DNA of 64,000 nucleotides from an uncultured Clostridia bacterium (GTDB taxonomy: Bacteria; Bacillota_A; Clostridia; TANB77; CAG-508): positions 62,001 to 126,000 of the forward strand of contig CANQEA010000001.1 of assembly GCA_947594095.1 (NCBI GenBank). Reading direction: 5' to 3'. The translations under genes and the position numbers were made by a program. Below are positions 22,394-29,669 of the stretch, piece after piece. The notes under the pieces are model-generated. The model was not told the origin of the DNA. It did no database searches and worked only from the letters and a program-made list of their open reading frames with translations. How positions within the stretch are numbered: the first letter of the stretch is position 1; each line of letters starts with the position of its first letter.

Positions 22394-22415
22394 TATATAA
22401 AATAATTAATACTCG

Positions 22416-22447
22416 GGAGTAGACTTTTTATCTACTCCTTTTCTTTT
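22416..22447 (+). terminator. intrinsic terminator
   Basis: GGAGTAGA/TCTACTCC perfect 8-bp stem with a T-rich loop, followed by TTTTCTTTT. It closes the gene at 21821. Confidence 0.85.
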
Positions 22448-22459
22448 GCGTGTTTTTAG

Positions 22460-22488
22460 TTGACTTTTGCTTGCAAATAATATATAAT
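22460..22488 (+). promoter_or_regulatory. sigma-70-like promoter
   Basis: TTGACT, 17 bases, TATAAT, directly after a terminator and 32 bases before the gene at 22521. A TGC-rich spacer is present. Confidence 0.75.
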
Positions 22489-22520
22489 ATAAATAGAAAT
22501 TAAGTGTGAGGTAAATATAA

Positions 22521-22985
22521 ATGAAAAAGGCAATTACGGCAGAAGCAAAAGAACAGGTTGAGAAATGGTTGAATAAATGGGATGATCTTCTTACATCGAA
22601 AGGTTTCACATATGTAGGTGAAGACAATCCTGGTGGGAACTGGTACACAGGTGTTTGGTATGTTTCTACAGAAGATCCTGAAACGCAGCCTATTCGTATC
22701 ATTTGCTTGAGTAAAGATGATATGCTGGAAAAAGCAGCCAGTGGAAGACTTTCTTCTTCCTTCACCATGTACAGAATTTTTATTCCTTATGAGGAAGGAA
22801 ACATTGCTAATTCTTCTCGTGAGCATATTAATGTAAGCGATGCAGGAAAGAAAGCACTTGCTATGCTTGACAACCCGGCACTTATGCATGCTTATTCTGC
22901 AATTAAAGACGCCGATGCTGAGACTGCATGGCCTAAGGTAGTGAAGTGGGCAGCAGAAGCAAATAAGCGTTATAACAACAAGTGA
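22521..22985 (+). CDS. hypothetical protein, early-type unit
   Basis: A 154-residue protein starting MKKAITAEAKEQVEKWLNKW with GTGAGG upstream. It has an N-terminal helix, a beta-rich centre (WYTGVWYVSTEDPE, PIRIICLSK) and a helical C-terminus. Its codon use (CGT, CTT, GGT) is more GC-rich than that of the virion genes. First gene after a sigma-70-like promoter, so probably early. Family not recognised. Confidence 0.55.
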   Translation: MKKAITAEAKEQVEKWLNKWDDLLTSKGFTYVGEDNPGGNWYTGVWYVSTEDPETQPIRIICLSKDDMLEKAASGRLSSSFTMYRIFIPYEEGNIANSSREHINVSDAGKKALAMLDNPALMHAYSAIKDADAETAWPKVVKWAAEANKRYNNK

Positions 22986-22996
22986 TGGGGTGAAAT

Positions 22997-23320
22997 ATGA
23001 AAGTTACAATTATGTATGAAGCGGATATTCCCGACGAAGATGAAATTTACGAAATGCTTGTAAATTTCAATAGCTTTATTCCATTTGAAAATGAAAAAAC
23101 TGTACTCTATGCTATAGATGATAATATTCATACTATTCAGCTCCAAGATCTGGTACAGGCACATGCGGTATGTAGAGAAAACCTTCAACGACTGGAGAAA
23201 GTGAAGGTAGAAACAGAACATCTCTTAGACCTGAAAGAAAAAGCATATAGACAGCTAGATATTATTTGTAATATGCTCTGCTTTGCTATAAATAAGAATA
23301 CAGGTAGTCTATGGGGTTAA
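22997..23320 (+). CDS. hypothetical small acidic protein
   Basis: 107 residues with GGGGTG upstream. The N-terminus is acidic and beta-like (MYEADIPDEDEIYEMLVNF). The second half is a helix with heptad-like Leu spacing (NLQRLEKVKVETEHLLDL), suggesting a short coiled coil. No family recognised. It lies in the unit started at 22460. Confidence 0.5.
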   Translation: MKVTIMYEADIPDEDEIYEMLVNFNSFIPFENEKTVLYAIDDNIHTIQLQDLVQAHAVCRENLQRLEKVKVETEHLLDLKEKAYRQLDIICNMLCFAINKNTGSLWG

Positions 23321-23324
23321 TTAA

Positions 23325-23639
23325 ATGAAAAAAGGACTTCAACATTATTCAAAAATAGCCCTTCAATACCTCCGAGAACATCCAGAACATGGGGATATGA
23401 TTACCTACGGGGATCTCACACTCATGGAGGATCTCTTTGACCTGTTTGGTGGAGATAGAAAAGAGCTGAAGAAGGTCGGTAAAATAGCATATATTGGACA
23501 CAACTACAGGTTCCAATTCGTGCTGAATAAACTGGATAGGGAGAGTAAAGAGTCTAATGCCATTTTTGAAAAGTGGTATCTTAATTATCCAGGCATTATA
23601 AACAAACCAACAAGAGCATTTAAAATTAAGAAAAAATAA
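23325..23639 (+). CDS. hypothetical small basic protein
   Basis: 104 residues, basic at both ends and in RKELKKVGKIAYIGHNYRFQF. Starts four bases after the previous stop with GGGG in the RBS position. No family recognised. Last gene before the terminator hairpin at 23644. Confidence 0.5.
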   Translation: MKKGLQHYSKIALQYLREHPEHGDMITYGDLTLMEDLFDLFGGDRKELKKVGKIAYIGHNYRFQFVLNKLDRESKESNAIFEKWYLNYPGIINKPTRAFKIKKK

Positions 23640-23643
23640 TTTC

Positions 23644-23675
23644 TACTCCACTGTATGATATAGTGGAGTATTTTT
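23644..23675 (+). terminator. terminator whose 3' arm is also the next gene's RBS
   Basis: TACTCCACT/AGTGGAGTA 9-bp stem followed by TTTTT. The GGAG in the 3' arm (23665-23668) is 9 bases ahead of ATG 23678, so stem formation would both end transcription and hide the next RBS. Confidence 0.7.
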
Positions 23676-23677
23676 AT

Positions 23678-24424
23678 ATGAGTAAATTAGATGAACTTTA
23701 CAAGTTAAAAGAAGAGACCATTCAAGAAAATAATAAAAAATTAGCAAATGTTTATGATAAAATAGCTTTAGAATACTACTATAATGAGAATGAAGCTAAT
23801 CGTTACATTCTTGCTCTTAGATACGGTACGCTGGCTCATAAATTAGATCCAGATAATGATAGATTATTTCGAAATGGAGAATATTACAAAGCAGCATGTT
23901 TTCGCAGTTATAAAGACCCTAAATATAAATTAGAAGATCACCTTAAAAAGCTTGCAGAGGAAGGATTACTAGAAGGTGCTAATATTTTAGATATAGGTCC
24001 GGAGAAGGGGCAATGGGGAAAATTTTTCAAGAGTATTTGCAATCCTGGAAGATTAGATGCAGTAGAAATATTTGCACCATATATAGAACAGAATCACCTA
24101 AATGATATTTATGATAATGTTTATAATGAAAATATAGTTAAGTGGGAACCTGAAAAGAATACTCATTATGATTTCTGCATTATGGGAGACGTGTTAGAAC
24201 ACCTAAACATAGGACAAGCACACCTTGTATTAGAAAAGCTAAAGAGAATATCTACTTCTAGTTATATTATAGTACCTTATTATTACTATCAAGACGAATT
24301 TGATGGTAACCCATATCAAAAACATATTCAAGATGATTTGGATGCTGATGTAATGAAAGAAAGATACCCACAATTGAGCCTATTATTTGGTAATGACTTC
24401 AAGGGTTGTTATTGGTTTCTATAA
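23678..24424 (+). CDS. SAM-dependent methyltransferase-like protein
   Basis: I choose ATG 23678 over GTG 23663, which lies inside the terminator stem. The 248-residue protein has a helical N-terminal region with TPR-like spacing and then a class I methyltransferase fold. Motif I is ILDIGPEKGQWG (about residue 104), the acidic loop is VEIFAPYI, and motif IV-like DFCIMGDVLEHL follows. The Y-rich VPYYYYQDEFDG and HIQDDL segments resemble methyltransferases acting on sugars or lipids rather than DNA. The substrate is unknown. Confidence 0.65.
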   Translation: MSKLDELYKLKEETIQENNKKLANVYDKIALEYYYNENEANRYILALRYGTLAHKLDPDNDRLFRNGEYYKAACFRSYKDPKYKLEDHLKKLAEEGLLEGANILDIGPEKGQWGKFFKSICNPGRLDAVEIFAPYIEQNHLNDIYDNVYNENIVKWEPEKNTHYDFCIMGDVLEHLNIGQAHLVLEKLKRISTSSYIIVPYYYYQDEFDGNPYQKHIQDDLDADVMKERYPQLSLLFGNDFKGCYWFL

Positions 24425-24434
24425 GAATAAAATT

Positions 24435-24470
24435 AGCTACAATCAATTATAGATTGTAGCTTTCTTTTTT
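24435..24470 (+). terminator. intrinsic terminator
   Basis: AGCTACAATC/GATTGTAGCT perfect 10-bp stem, loop AATTATA, followed by TTCTTTTTT. It abuts the phage-type promoter. Confidence 0.88.
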
Positions 24471-24490
24471 GCTAAATTATATGTAATATT
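24471..24490 (+). promoter_or_regulatory. phage-type promoter
   Basis: GCTAAATTATATGTAATATT, directly after a terminator and 17 bases before the gene at 24507. Confidence 0.68.
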
Positions 24491-24506
24491 TCTTAGGTGG
24501 TTAGAG

Positions 24507-24890
24507 ATGAAAAATACAAGATTATTTTTAAGTAAAAATAAATTAAATGAAGATTTAGATATAGTTGATTCTGTTAAGTATGATATGGCAGGTAGACCCA
24601 TTGTCAAATTATACCGCTGGGAAAAAGAAAACCCTGGAAGATATGAACAAAAAGATGCCTATATTGCTATTGTGAAAGATAGCTTATATCATACAAGAAA
24701 TAGTCCAGTATATTACACAATAATACCCCAGAGCTGTGATTTTGATCCCAAGACGGGTCATTACTTCCCCACCGCGGCTAAAAACATACCTATGAAGAGT
24801 CTTGAAGATGCTATGGAGTATGTAGAAACAACTTGGCCTAAATATAAAGATGTTGACTTTACAGGTAGGTTAAGGGGTAGTGGTAATTAA
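24507..24890 (+). CDS. hypothetical protein, possible packaged internal protein
   Basis: 127 residues with a private phage-type promoter and terminator. The N-terminus MKNTRLFLSKNKLNED ends in a basic LNE site, comparable to prohead protease-cleaved capsid-targeting leaders. The body (YDMAGRPIVKLYRWEKENP, YYTIIPQSCDFDP) matches no family I know. A monocistronic late unit with such a leader suggests an internal head protein; this is inference. Confidence 0.5.
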   Translation: MKNTRLFLSKNKLNEDLDIVDSVKYDMAGRPIVKLYRWEKENPGRYEQKDAYIAIVKDSLYHTRNSPVYYTIIPQSCDFDPKTGHYFPTAAKNIPMKSLEDAMEYVETTWPKYKDVDFTGRLRGSGN

Positions 24891-24957
24891 AACAGACGGA
24901 GTTCCAAGAATGTTTGTTTGGCAAAAAGGCAAAAAGATATAAATATATAGCTAAATG

Positions 24958-24989
24958 AAGAGGGTTTATTAAGCCCTCTTTTCCTTTTA
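24958..24989 (+). terminator. intrinsic terminator
   Basis: AAGAGGG pairs with CCCTCTT around TTTATTAAG, followed by a T-rich tract. Confidence 0.8.
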
Positions 24990-25022
24990 TGGAAAATCTT
25001 TAATCTTTTAATTTTTATTGGT

Positions 25023-25042
25023 GCTAAATTATACGAGATATT
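25023..25042 (+). promoter_or_regulatory. phage-type promoter
   Basis: GCTAAATTATACGAGATATT, an exact consensus copy, 82 bases before the beta-helix protein. The leader between them carries no ORF. Confidence 0.7.
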
Positions 25043-25124
25043 CTTTGAAGAATATGCAATTTTCTTCCTATTCACAGCGGGAGAATGATAAAAATTATAG
25101 AAAAATTACGGAGGATCCTTGTTA

Positions 25125-26552
25125 ATGCAACTTGGTAATGGATTCAAATTAGTATACGAAAAAGGAATAGGAAGTGCAAGAAAGCTTTACGCATCTAAGC
25201 AACATGTTCCTACAGAAACAGACGGAGAGCTTGATCCTAATTTAGACGCACTTGGTGGAGTCAAGCTTGTTTATCAAAAGGATGGTAAAATTTGGGGCAG
25301 TAAAGAATCCTACCCTACACCTGATGATACATCAGCAACAATTACAGTAGACGGTACTCCCTTATTTGTTGATAGTGATGGCTCTCAAATTATAAGCAGT
25401 GAAGGTGCCCTTAAAGAGGCAATTAAAGCCGGTGGTGATGTTAAACTTGAAGACAATATAACCGATGTTAAAGAGAGTATCGAAGTAACGAAAAATACTT
25501 CCTTAGATCTTGCGGGCAAGACAATTTCAGGTACAGTAGATACACCCGGTAAGGTTGCTCTTTTCCAGGTAAGCGATTGTGATTTAACTATTAAGGGTGC
25601 AGGTACAGTTAATGTTGATGCTTATTGTGTGGATGTAGGTGCAACAAGTACAGGCGCTTCAGGAAATGTAACTATTGAAGATGGTACATTCGAGACACAA
25701 TCAGCCTCAGCTGTTCAGGTTGAAAAAGGTACACTTACAATTAAGGGCGGTAGCTTCAAAACAACCTATAGAGAACCCACATATTTAATTAACGTTATTG
25801 ATGGTTCAAGAGATGAAAGTACTGTTAAGATTTCAGGTGGTAGATTCTACCAGTTCGATCCTAGCCATGTAAATGAAGGTGAAACTACAAGCTTTGTAGA
25901 AAAAGGTTACAAGGTAGTTAAAGAAGGTGATTGGTACGTGGTAGTTACTGAGGATACAGTAGCGAGTGCGAGTACTAAAGACGAACTCCTTTATGATATA
26001 ACCAACGGTGGTGATATAAAAATAACCACAGACATTACAGGTGTAGATAGTAGATTAAGAGTAGAAAAAGACACAACCATTGATCTTGATGGGAAAACCA
26101 TTAGTAGTGAAGATGACGGTACGGCTTTTATAGTAGTAGGTGGTACACTTACAATTAAGGGTAACGGAACTATTGAAAATACCAATGGATATGCTCTCTA
26201 CGCGGGTTCAGTAAAAGATGGTGAAAAAACAGGTAACATAGTAGTTGAAGATGGAAGCTTTAAAGGAGCTACTACTGTAGTCCATGCTATTAGAGGAAAC
26301 GTAGAAATTAGAGGTGGTACCTTTAAGGTAGACGGTGGCTCAACTGGCTCTCAGTACCTGCTTAATTGCCAAGATGATGCATCTGGAAAAGCCAGTATTA
26401 AAGTTACAGGTGGTAAGTTCTATCAATTCAACCCTGCAGAAGCTGATACACATGATAAGGGCACAGCTGAGAAAATTAACTATGTAGCAGAAGGTTATAA
26501 AGCAGAAAAAGAAGATAATGACTGGTATGTAGTTAAACCCAGTGAAGAATAA
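25125..26552 (+). CDS. beta-helix surface protein with tandem duplication (decoration or head fibre candidate)
   Basis: I choose ATG 25125 (GGAGG 10 bases upstream; TTG 25119 is too close). The 475-residue protein begins with about 85 residues containing LVYEKGIGSARKLYAS and LVYQKDGKIWGSKE. Two homologous beta-helix halves of roughly 190 residues follow. Each runs ALKEAIKAGGDVKLEDNIT or ELLYDITNGGDIKITTDIT, then SLDLAGKTIS or TIDLDGKTIS, LTIKGAGTV or LTIKGNGTI, KISGGRFYQFDP or KVTGGKFYQFNP, and KEGDWYVV or KEDNDWYVV. This looks like a parallel beta-helix exposed on the virion, such as a head decoration or fibre. It has its own promoter and terminators, consistent with an abundant structural product. 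Confidence 0.65.
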   Translation: MQLGNGFKLVYEKGIGSARKLYASKQHVPTETDGELDPNLDALGGVKLVYQKDGKIWGSKESYPTPDDTSATITVDGTPLFVDSDGSQIISSEGALKEAIKAGGDVKLEDNITDVKESIEVTKNTSLDLAGKTISGTVDTPGKVALFQVSDCDLTIKGAGTVNVDAYCVDVGATSTGASGNVTIEDGTFETQSASAVQVEKGTLTIKGGSFKTTYREPTYLINVIDGSRDESTVKISGGRFYQFDPSHVNEGETTSFVEKGYKVVKEGDWYVVVTEDTVASASTKDELLYDITNGGDIKITTDITGVDSRLRVEKDTTIDLDGKTISSEDDGTAFIVVGGTLTIKGNGTIENTNGYALYAGSVKDGEKTGNIVVEDGSFKGATTVVHAIRGNVEIRGGTFKVDGGSTGSQYLLNCQDDASGKASIKVTGGKFYQFNPAEADTHDKGTAEKINYVAEGYKAEKEDNDWYVVKPSEE

Positions 26553-26570
26553 CTTTTCATAAAATTGTCA

Positions 26571-26597
26571 CTAACACCAGATGTTGGTGGTAGTTTT
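26571..26597 (+). terminator. hairpin, probable first terminator of a tandem pair
   Basis: CTAACACCA/TGGTGGTAG with one mismatch, followed by TTTT. A stronger terminator follows at 26610. Confidence 0.6.
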
Positions 26598-26609
26598 ATA
26601 TATACAAGG

Positions 26610-26660
26610 GAGGGGTTGAGTAGACACCTCCAATATTCAACCCCTCTTAATTTTTTTTTT
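26610..26660 (+). terminator. strong intrinsic terminator
   Basis: GAGGGGTTGA and TCAACCCCTC form a perfect 10-bp stem over a 17-base loop, followed by TTAA and ten T residues. Together with 26571 it isolates the beta-helix gene. Confidence 0.85.
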
Positions 26661-26683
26661 AATAATGGAAGGAGGTAAATATT

Positions 26684-27412
26684 TTGGACTTACAAGCCTA
26701 TCTTGATGAGATTAGATTTAAGTTAACAGGCGGAGTGCTAGATCTTGAACTTACAGATGAAGCACTTACAAAATGTGTAGATGCCGCTTTACGTGAAGTT
26801 CAAAGATATATAGACACTACCAAATTAATCACTATTGATTATAAACCATGTATGGATTTGACCCCATATCATGTTAGTTCAGTAGCAAGAGTATTTAGAG
26901 CGGATAATTATCTCAATCCAACTGCTGCAGGGGACGGAACTGAAGATAAAACATATGCAGAAGCAGATCCTATGTGGATGGCACAATGGCAGATGATGGC
27001 AGGTGTAGGCAACATTTATAACCTATCTGATTGGGTTTATAATTATGCTGCATGGAATACCGCATCACAATTAAGAAATACCATGTCAACAGACCTTCAA
27101 TTTAGGTTTGATAAACATACCAATTTCCTATATGTTAGTTGTGCCTTCTCAGGTCCTGTTAAACTGACTGTTGAATACATTCCTGTATACCAAGATGTAT
27201 CAGAGATAAAATCAGATTACTGGATTGACATGATAATGAATATGGCTTTAGCAATTGCAAAAGTCACAATTGGTAGAATAAGAACAAAGTTCTCCCAATC
27301 AAGTGCTTTGTGGAGTTTAGATACAGGCATACTTGAAGAAGGGCAAAATGAATTAGCTGCGTTAAGAGAGCAAATGAAAGCCGATAACCAGCTTTGTTAT
27401 CCAATAGACTAA
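26684..27412 (+). CDS. neck / head completion protein
   Basis: The start is TTG 26684, 8 bases after AAGGAGG; no ATG fits. The 242-residue protein has an N-terminal helical region (YLDEIRFKLTGG, DAALREVQRYID) and a beta sandwich. It ends in a conserved helical end (WIDMIMNMALAIAKVTIGRIR, ILEEGQNELAALREQM). This pattern is seen in head-tail connector proteins next to T4-type sheath clusters. It probably sits at the head-to-tail interface. Confidence 0.55.
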   Translation: MDLQAYLDEIRFKLTGGVLDLELTDEALTKCVDAALREVQRYIDTTKLITIDYKPCMDLTPYHVSSVARVFRADNYLNPTAAGDGTEDKTYAEADPMWMAQWQMMAGVGNIYNLSDWVYNYAAWNTASQLRNTMSTDLQFRFDKHTNFLYVSCAFSGPVKLTVEYIPVYQDVSEIKSDYWIDMIMNMALAIAKVTIGRIRTKFSQSSALWSLDTGILEEGQNELAALREQMKADNQLCYPID

Positions 27413-27502
27413 AATAAAATTTTAAATACACACCCTGAAGATTATTCCATATGGGTGTAATAGTTTTCAGGGTTAATTATATAAAACCCTTAGGAGATTC
27501 AG

Positions 27503-29614
27503 ATGAGCTTAATCAACGAAGCGTTTAAAGAATTAAAAGGTATAGATTTAGACGAAGAGCTTTTCTCCTTTGATGAGAAGGGTGCACGTGACTTATCATA
27601 CTTTTTAGATAATACTTCAGACCCAGTTCTTGATGTTGTTGATCCTTTAGCAACGGATGAAGAAGAATTACAGCCCAACTATGAAGGTAATGTGATTTGT
27701 CAGTGCTGTGTCTGTAAGCAATTAATTTATAAGAAACCAGAAGATATCGTAATCGATGAAGAGACTCAAAACGTCAATGTAGGTGAAGAGTGCCCTCATT
27801 GCTATAACACCAGAGGCTTTAAAGTTATTGGTCAAGTAGAGCCTTACTTTGATAAAGATGAAGTCAAGGTTACTGTTGACGATGATGAAGTAGCAGTTGA
27901 GGAAGATGAAACTGAAGAAGTAACAGAATCCCTTAATGAAGCATGGGAAGACGGAAGTGAAGTAGAAGAATTTATAGGGCTTAAGGGCACATTTAAAGGT
28001 CTTTATCCTGGCGACCTTAAGAAAATGTACAGTAGTTGGGATAGAAGATTAGGGAGACCTACAGACCCAGAAGAAAAAGAAGACTATGATGAACTCAGAT
28101 CCCATTATGGTGAAACTGTAGAGATTATAGATATTAATCAATTTAATGGTGGTAATAATCCTGCAGAATCTCTCAACAACTCTTATTGGGAAATAGAGCT
28201 TGAAGATGGTACTTCAATTGCAGGTATAGCAGGTGATTGTATTGATTTTCATAGTATACCCAGTTCTAATGTTTCCCTTAGTGAATCTTGGGAAGATGCC
28301 TATGAGCAGTTTACAGATATTATAGATCGCAGTATGGGAGATCCTGATCAGATAGAAAAGCAGGTTGATGCTCTTTATGCAAAACATAAAGGAGAAAAAG
28401 ATTGGGATTTTGCCTACAGTAAGTGGATGGAAACTGCAGATGATGATACATTAACAGAAGATACTGTTAAACAGGGTAATAAGTGGGTAAATAAAGGTAA
28501 AGAAGGTACTCACGGAACCTTCAAGACCAAGAAAGCAGCAGATGCACAAAGAAAAGCAATGTATGCTTCAGGTTATAAAGGCGAGTCATTAAAAGAAGAT
28601 CTTGATCCTGCATTAGTTGCTAAGATGGACAAAGAATCATTTGTTAATTACGCTACAGTCAGAAAGGGATGGACTACAGAAGAAGCTGAGGATTATCTCA
28701 AAACTTACTTTGACGAAGCACTTGATGAAAAACTAACAATTGAAGTTACAGAAGAAGACATCAATCATTTTGATGAAGATACAGGTGATGTAATTGTCGA
28801 TAAAGCAAAATTTGTAGGTAAAGACGTTCAAAAGGGTGATTATGTAACTCTTAAATTTACCGATGAAAATGAAGACGCAGATACCCAAGATTACAAGTTT
28901 GTAGAAGAAACAGAAGACGGTTTCAAACTTGAATGGATTGGAGCTAAAGAACTTCATGAAGACTTCCAAAAAGCAACAGTAGAAACAGGTAGTTCAATTT
29001 TAAGTATGGAATCAGATGATAGTGGAAAGGTTACAGTAACTTCAGAACCCCGCAAAGCAGAAGAGGGTGGTGACGAAACAATTGCCCCTGTTTCCGATGA
29101 AGTAATAGCAGAGATTGAAGACAGCAATTCTGAAGAAATCGAAGAAGAAGAAACTACTGAAGAAGAAACTACAGAAGAAGATACTTCTGAAGGAGAAGGT
29201 GAAGAAGAAACTTCAGAGGAAGAAGAAGAAGTTTCAGTAGATGAATTTGAAGAAAGTTACTTCAATGATTTAGGTAAGAAATATCTTCAAGAAGTCTACA
29301 ATAACGTAACTTCATATGAAACAACTAAAGGCTCTATTGACGGAAAGAAAATTAAATTAGAAGGTGTTATTTCTTTCAAGTCAGGTAAGAGAGCTAGAAC
29401 AGAATTCTTCTTTGAGGGTTATTCAGTTACTAAAGCAGGAAAAGTAAAATTCCTGGGTGAAAATGCTCAAATTACAGGTAAGAAAAATGCCTTTACTCTT
29501 ACAGGTAGTGTAAATAAAAGTAAATTATTTGCAGAATCTCTTACATACAATTACAGAGCAAAAGATGCAGTTACAGGTAAAACTGTAAGAGAATATGGTA
29601 CAGTTAAGAGATAA
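27503..29614 (+). CDS. large acidic virion-type protein with Zn ribbon
   Basis: This 703-residue, strongly acidic protein starts MSLINEAFKELKG. A Zn-ribbon-like segment near residues 69-105 has C-x-C-C-x-x-C (CQCCVCKQLIY) and then CPHC. Repeated tracts end in LNE or LxE followed by A/S/D (ESLNEAWEDG, SLSESWEDA, SLKEDLDP), possible prohead protease sites. A 60-residue Glu/Thr tract (EEETTEEETTEEDTSEGE) precedes a basic beta-rich C-terminal domain from about 580. No overall family is recognised. It lies between a neck gene and the tail sheath and is probably an internal or injected virion protein. Confidence 0.55.
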   Translation: MSLINEAFKELKGIDLDEELFSFDEKGARDLSYFLDNTSDPVLDVVDPLATDEEELQPNYEGNVICQCCVCKQLIYKKPEDIVIDEETQNVNVGEECPHCYNTRGFKVIGQVEPYFDKDEVKVTVDDDEVAVEEDETEEVTESLNEAWEDGSEVEEFIGLKGTFKGLYPGDLKKMYSSWDRRLGRPTDPEEKEDYDELRSHYGETVEIIDINQFNGGNNPAESLNNSYWEIELEDGTSIAGIAGDCIDFHSIPSSNVSLSESWEDAYEQFTDIIDRSMGDPDQIEKQVDALYAKHKGEKDWDFAYSKWMETADDDTLTEDTVKQGNKWVNKGKEGTHGTFKTKKAADAQRKAMYASGYKGESLKEDLDPALVAKMDKESFVNYATVRKGWTTEEAEDYLKTYFDEALDEKLTIEVTEEDINHFDEDTGDVIVDKAKFVGKDVQKGDYVTLKFTDENEDADTQDYKFVEETEDGFKLEWIGAKELHEDFQKATVETGSSILSMESDDSGKVTVTSEPRKAEEGGDETIAPVSDEVIAEIEDSNSEEIEEEETTEEETTEEDTSEGEGEEETSEEEEEVSVDEFEESYFNDLGKKYLQEVYNNVTSYETTKGSIDGKKIKLEGVISFKSGKRARTEFFFEGYSVTKAGKVKFLGENAQITGKKNAFTLTGSVNKSKLFAESLTYNYRAKDAVTGKTVREYGTVKR

Positions 29615-29669
29615 CTTAAAAATCTCTTTCTCAAATATCAGAAATTATAAAAAGGAAAATAATTTTTAT

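Noticed and set aside
22406..22889. Overlapping minus-strand frames of 120-129 codons
   Set aside because: They lie opposite real plus-strand genes, have no RBS or promoter, and no other gene in the window is on the minus strand.
25125..26552. Diversity-generating retroelement target in the duplicated surface protein
   Set aside because: There is no template repeat or reverse transcriptase in the window, and the repeat differences are not adenine-specific.
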